This document shows, piece after piece, positions 60,644 through 64,000 of a stretch of 64,000 nt of DNA. How positions within the stretch are numbered: position 1 is the stretch's first letter; each line of letters opens with the position of its first letter. The position numbers were made by a program, and so were the translations under genes. The notes below the pieces were generated by a model. The model did no database searches. It was not told the DNA's origin and worked only from the letters and a program-made list of their open reading frames with translations. This stretch comes from Planctellipticum sp942493135 (GTDB lineage: Bacteria > Planctomycetota > Planctomycetia > Planctomycetales > Planctomycetaceae): contig OW818684.1 of assembly GCA_942493135.1 (NCBI GenBank), positions 6,324,001-6,388,000 on the forward strand. Direction: 5' to 3'.

Positions 60644-61012
60644 TCATGCTCCGGCGGAGTCGCCGTTCAGGAGGGTTTCCAGATTCCGCTGGACGTCTTC
60701 GGGGGTGATGTCGTATCCGGTCAAGCGTGCGCCGGACCAGTTGATCCCGACGCACATTTCGGAGTCGGTCAGGAGCGGCAGGGTGTCGGTGAAGAACTCG
60801 TCGAGCGACAGTTCTTCGATCGCGAAGCCGGTATAGGCGAGTTGCGACTGGCGGATCTGCGAGACCTTCTGCCGGCAGGACCAGAAGGGGACGACGTCGT
60901 GGTCCATGACGCGAAAGACCAGAAACTTGTCGTCGTCCATCAGCGTGTAGACCACACGGTCCAGCGTCACCTGTTCGTAAAACAGACGTGCCTGCTCCGC
61001 TGCGATCGACAT
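60644..61012 (-). CDS. DUF2750 family protein
   Basis: A 122-residue protein. ATG 61012 is chosen over the longer frame to 61120 since the family core starts shortly after (EQARLFYEQVTLDRVVYTLMDDD). The pattern with VPFWSCRQKVSQI, FAIEELSLDEFFTDTLPLL and GYDITPEDVQRNLETLL matches DUF2750, small cytoplasmic proteins of unknown role that sometimes neighbour immunity or stress genes. Nothing in the surroundings points to a partner. Confidence 0.65.
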   Translation of the reverse strand: MSIAAEQARLFYEQVTLDRVVYTLMDDDKFLVFRVMDHDVVPFWSCRQKVSQIRQSQLAYTGFAIEELSLDEFFTDTLPLLTDSEMCVGINWSGARLTGYDITPEDVQRNLETLLNGDSAGA

Positions 61013-61199
61013 GGGGCTGAACTCCCGGACGGAATGTCGCCGAACTGGATTGGCCGGTCTCGATCTCCAAGGCCGCCGCATCCCGGAAGGATTGTCGACC
61101 TTCTGCGGCCAGAAGGTCAAGTCTAGCGAGCCTCTGGAAGGGCCTGGCTCCGGTCGGCGAGGGTTGCGATTCCGGAGTGAGCGTCCCTAATATCGCAGG

Positions 61200-64000
61200 A
61201 TGGCCCGACGATCCGCTCCTTCTGCTCCGCCCGCCCGACGCAGATTGTCGTGGATTGCGATCGCTGCTGTGTGTCTGCTCGTGGTCGGAGTCGGGGTGTG
61301 GCGCTGGCGGTTCGCGCCACCGGGAGATCCGGCGACGAAACTCGCTCCCGCAGAAACGACGGGAAAACTGCTGTCAAATGCTCGCGCCTACCTGGCGGCG
61401 CGGCGGTGGGACGACGCCCTCCGAACTGCGGAGCAGGTTCTTCGCAGCGAACCCGACAAGTCCGCGGCCCTGGTGATTGCGGGGGAGGCTTGCACGCGGC
61501 TCGAACGTTTTACCGAGGCGCTGAAGTTCTATGGCCGAGTCTCGCCGTTGAATCTGGAGCAGTATCTGATCGCCACCCGCACCGCGGCGGAAATCCATCG
61601 GGTGCACGGTTCCCTGGATGAGGCGGAAGTGGATTACCGAACCCTGCTGCAATTGACCCCGGATGATCCTCAGACGCTGACTCACCTGGCGACGCTGCTG
61701 ATGTTGACCGCGCGCCCAGCCTCGGCCCGGCCGGTTCTGCAGCGCCTCGTCGAACTCGGAGCAGCTGGACCACAACAGCTGCAGTGGCTGGCCGATTCTG
61801 AGCGACCTGCCAAGGCCGCCGACTATCTTGAACGTTCGCTTGAGTCCTTTCCCGACCAGGTGTTCCCGCGACTGGGGCTCGCCAATCTGCAACGACTTCG
61901 GGGGGAGACGGCGGCGGCCGTCGAAGCGCTGGTGACTTTGCGTCAACAGATCCCGCAGCGGCCGGAGATTGAAGCGGTCTATTCCCGTTGCCTTCTGGAA
62001 CAGGAGCGACTGTCCGACCTGGCCGCGTGGTGGTCGGGGTTGAACGACATTGCTCGGAATGGGGCGGACAACTGGTACGTTGCAGGCGTGCTGTGCGAGT
62101 CTCGCCAGCAGCCCCGGGAGGCGTGCCGGTGTTACCTGGAGTGTCTGCAGCGCAACCCCGATCAACGGGAGGCGTCGCACCGTGCGGGGCGAATCCTGCT
62201 GAGCCTCAATGAGGCGGATCGGGCGAACCTTCTGTTGCGGCGAGCCGAGTCACTTGCGGAGATTGCCCGGCTGGCCGGGACGATTCAGCCGGGAGCCCCG
62301 CAGCCCGAAGTCTGCCAGTCACTCTCCACGCTGCTCGAACGACTCGGCCGGAACTGGGAGGCGCTGGCGTGGGCCGACCTGGCGGCTCGCAGCAATGGTG
62401 AACTTGAGTGGATTCGCAGCGCTGCCCAGCGACTGAGTCCGAAGTTGCAGCAGGACGCCGGTGCCCTCCGGGAAGCGTTGCCGGGAATCGTTCAATTCAA
62501 GCTCGAATTTCCGTTGCCGGATTTCCCGTCGACGGCGCCCGTCGACGCTCCTGTCGCGGCCGCCTCGGCACAGAAGCTGTCTTTCGTTGACGAGGCGACA
62601 GCGCTCGGCATCGACTTCACGTATTTCGAAGATCCCGATCCATCGACCGAGGGTCGGCGGATGCGGGAATTCACCGGGGGCGGCGTCGCAGTGCTGGATT
62701 ACGACGTCGATGGCTGGCCCGATCTGTATTTCACACAGGGAGCCGAACTGACGCCCGGACGACCGCCGAGCCGGGTTTATCTCGATCAGCTTTACCGGAA
62801 TCTCGGCGGTGATCGATTTGAGAACGTGACGGCGCGGACCGGCATTGTGGAAGATCATTTCAGCGGCGGCGTCTCGGCCGGGGACTTCAACAACGATGGA
62901 TTTCCAGACCTCTACGTCGCCAACATCGGTCGCAACCGCCTGTTCGAAAATCGGGGAGACGGGACTTTTGCTGAGGTGACGTCTCCCGCGCTGCCAGACT
63001 CGGACCAATGGACGACGAGCTGCGCGATTGTCGACCTGAATCTCGACGGGATTCCGGATCTGTTTGACGTGAACTATCTGGAGGGAAAGAGTCTGCACGA
63101 ACAGATCTGTCGGACGCCGGCGGGGCCGCGGGTCTGCACGCCTCTTGCGTTTGCCGCGGCCAAGGATCGATTGTGCCTGGGCGTCGGCGATGGCACGTTC
63201 CACGATCTCACCGAGAGCGCAGGCCTCGACCTGCCGGACGGCAACGGGCTGGGGCTGCTGATCGGTCCGTTGACGGATGCTTCGCCGGTGGATGTGTTCG
63301 TCGCCAACGACATGACGGCGAATTTTCTGCTGACGCTGCGCGAGCGGACTCCGACGCCGCGTTACGCGGAGATCGCGGCTTCCGCGGGGGCCGCCTTCAG
63401 TCACGACGGAAGGAGCCAGGCCTGTATGGGAGTTGCCGCGGCGGATTTCGACGGGAACGGACGGCTGGATCTGTTTGTGACGAATTACTTCAACGAACCG
63501 AATGCGCTGTACCTCGCGCAGTCCGGAGGCCTGTTTGAGGATCAGAGCCAGGCGGCGGGGCTGAGGCAGCCGAGTCTGCCGATGCTGGGGTTTGGCACCC
63601 AGGCGCTCGACGTCGACCTCGACGGCTGGTCTGACCTCGTGGTGGCCAACGGCGACCTGGATGACTTTTCGCACGAATCGCGGGAATTCCGCATGCGGCC
63701 GCAGCTGTTCCGCAATCGCGGCGCCGCCCGCTTCGCCGAGTGGCTGACGGCCCCGGCGGGCGACTATTTCGCAGCGAGCTCGGTGCATCGCGGTCGCGGT
63801 CTGGCGAATCTCGACTGGAATCGCGACGGTCGACAGGATTTTGTCGTGTCGCATCTGGACGAGCGATCTGCCCTGGTGACCAATCGCAGCGAGTCGACGG
63901 GGCGTTTTATCAACATTCAGCTTGTCGGAACGGTTTCAAGTCGCGATGGCATCGGGGCACAAGTCCGGATCACGCAAGATCAGACGGGGCGCACTCAGAC
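61200..64000 (+). CDS. TPR plus FG-GAP/ASPIC (CRTAC1-like) secreted protein, 3' end outside window
   Basis: The frame from ATG 61200 stays open to the window end (over 930 codons). A hydrophobic anchor lies at about residues 17-33. Residues about 60-400 hold TPR-like repeats (LLSNARAYLAARRWDDALRTAEQVL). From about 460 come FG-GAP/VCBS units with Ca-binding DxDxDGxxD-type loops: VLDYDVDGWPDLYF, GDFNNDGFPDLYVAN, DLNLDGIPDLFDVN, DFDGNGRLDLFVTN, DVDLDGWSDLVVAN. The end FINIQLVGTVSSRDGIGAQVRI starts the UnbV/ASPIC domain. Such proteins are extracellular and common in planctomycetes; the substrate is unknown. Confidence 0.85.
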   Translation, partial: MARRSAPSAPPARRRLSWIAIAAVCLLVVGVGVWRWRFAPPGDPATKLAPAETTGKLLSNARAYLAARRWDDALRTAEQVLRSEPDKSAALVIAGEACTRLERFTEALKFYGRVSPLNLEQYLIATRTAAEIHRVHGSLDEAEVDYRTLLQLTPDDPQTLTHLATLLMLTARPASARPVLQRLVELGAAGPQQLQWLADSERPAKAADYLERSLESFPDQVFPRLGLANLQRLRGETAAAVEALVTLRQQIPQRPEIEAVYSRCLLEQERLSDLAAWWSGLNDIARNGADNWYVAGVLCESRQQPREACRCYLECLQRNPDQREASHRAGRILLSLNEADRANLLLRRAESLAEIARLAGTIQPGAPQPEVCQSLSTLLERLGRNWEALAWADLAARSNGELEWIRSAAQRLSPKLQQDAGALREALPGIVQFKLEFPLPDFPSTAPVDAPVAAASAQKLSFVDEATALGIDFTYFEDPDPSTEGRRMREFTGGGVAVLDYDVDGWPDLYFTQGAELTPGRPPSRVYLDQLYRNLGGDRFENVTARTGIVEDHFSGGVSAGDFNNDGFPDLYVANIGRNRLFENRGDGTFAEVTSPALPDSDQWTTSCAIVDLNLDGIPDLFDVNYLEGKSLHEQICRTPAGPRVCTPLAFAAAKDRLCLGVGDGTFHDLTESAGLDLPDGNGLGLLIGPLTDASPVDVFVANDMTANFLLTLRERTPTPRYAEIAASAGAAFSHDGRSQACMGVAAADFDGNGRLDLFVTNYFNEPNALYLAQSGGLFEDQSQAAGLRQPSLPMLGFGTQALDVDLDGWSDLVVANGDLDDFSHESREFRMRPQLFRNRGAARFAEWLTAPAGDYFAASSVHRGRGLANLDWNRDGRQDFVVSHLDERSALVTNRSESTGRFINIQLVGTVSSRDGIGAQVRITQDQTGRTQ

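Noticed and set aside
62319..63854. 511-codon minus-strand ORF
   Set aside because: It is the antisense shadow of the TPR/FG-GAP gene, with arginine-rich composition and no family motif.

Overview
This is GC-rich bacterial DNA whose protein content points to a planctomycete (Planctomycetota). The indicators are a 2142-residue ThuA / PVC-type heme-binding protein with five CxxCH motifs, a TPR plus FG-GAP/ASPIC-type secreted protein, a neutral-ceramidase-like secreted protein, a P460-type cytochrome, and many secreted or membrane proteins with no recognisable function. The genus cannot be fixed from the sequence. No rRNA, CRISPR array or complete tRNA was seen.

Layout. 1-3854: end of a DUF547 gene, a secreted thioredoxin-like protein, then a tight TVP38-type membrane protein / FAD disulfide oxidoreductase / rhodanese cluster. 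4112-11319: an accessory redox or electrophile-response island. It holds three carboxymuconolactone-decarboxylase/AhpD-like genes, a 4-oxalocrotonate-tautomerase-like gene, a cytochrome P460 gene, two TetR regulators, DUF1348/SnoaL-like, PNPOx-like and sterol-desaturase-like genes. Strong palindromes next to the TetR genes look like their operators.

11332-29243: a decayed prophage. A broken gam-like gene and a large serine-recombinase element precede a portal gene that lacks its N-terminal half. After that comes an apparently intact head and tail module: protease, capsid, head-tail joining genes, tail tube, a tail chaperone with a probable -1 frameshift, tape measure and tail-tip/fibre genes. 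A two-domain glycosyltransferase and a DNA methyltransferase follow. No terminase, lysis or replication genes remain. The region ends at a 63-nt 3' piece of a tRNA-Leu(GAG) gene, a likely old attachment site.

29782-39230: a decayed coding remnant, the giant ThuA/PVC cytochrome-like protein, a double zinc-ribbon membrane protein, and a YpsA-like SLOG gene overlapping dcd (dCTP deaminase). 39853-41990: a mobile-element graveyard with an IS4-like element bounded by inverted repeats (transposase broken by two frameshifts), a 50-codon gene tail, and an internally deleted second copy of the serine-recombinase element seen at 12109. Comparing the two copies approximately defines that element's ends.

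42034-64000: mostly chromosomal core and envelope genes. These are a histidine kinase / response regulator pair whose regulator has lost the GAFTGA signature, ATP-dependent PEP carboxykinase, MazG, a ceramidase-like secreted protein, GlgC, a candidate structured RNA with promoter and terminator, PspA, a 1223-residue polytopic membrane protein, an FtsQ/POTRA-like protein, an SGNH hydrolase, a DUF2750 protein, and a TPR/FG-GAP protein that runs off the end. Function calls rest on motifs and family memory only; no database search was possible.
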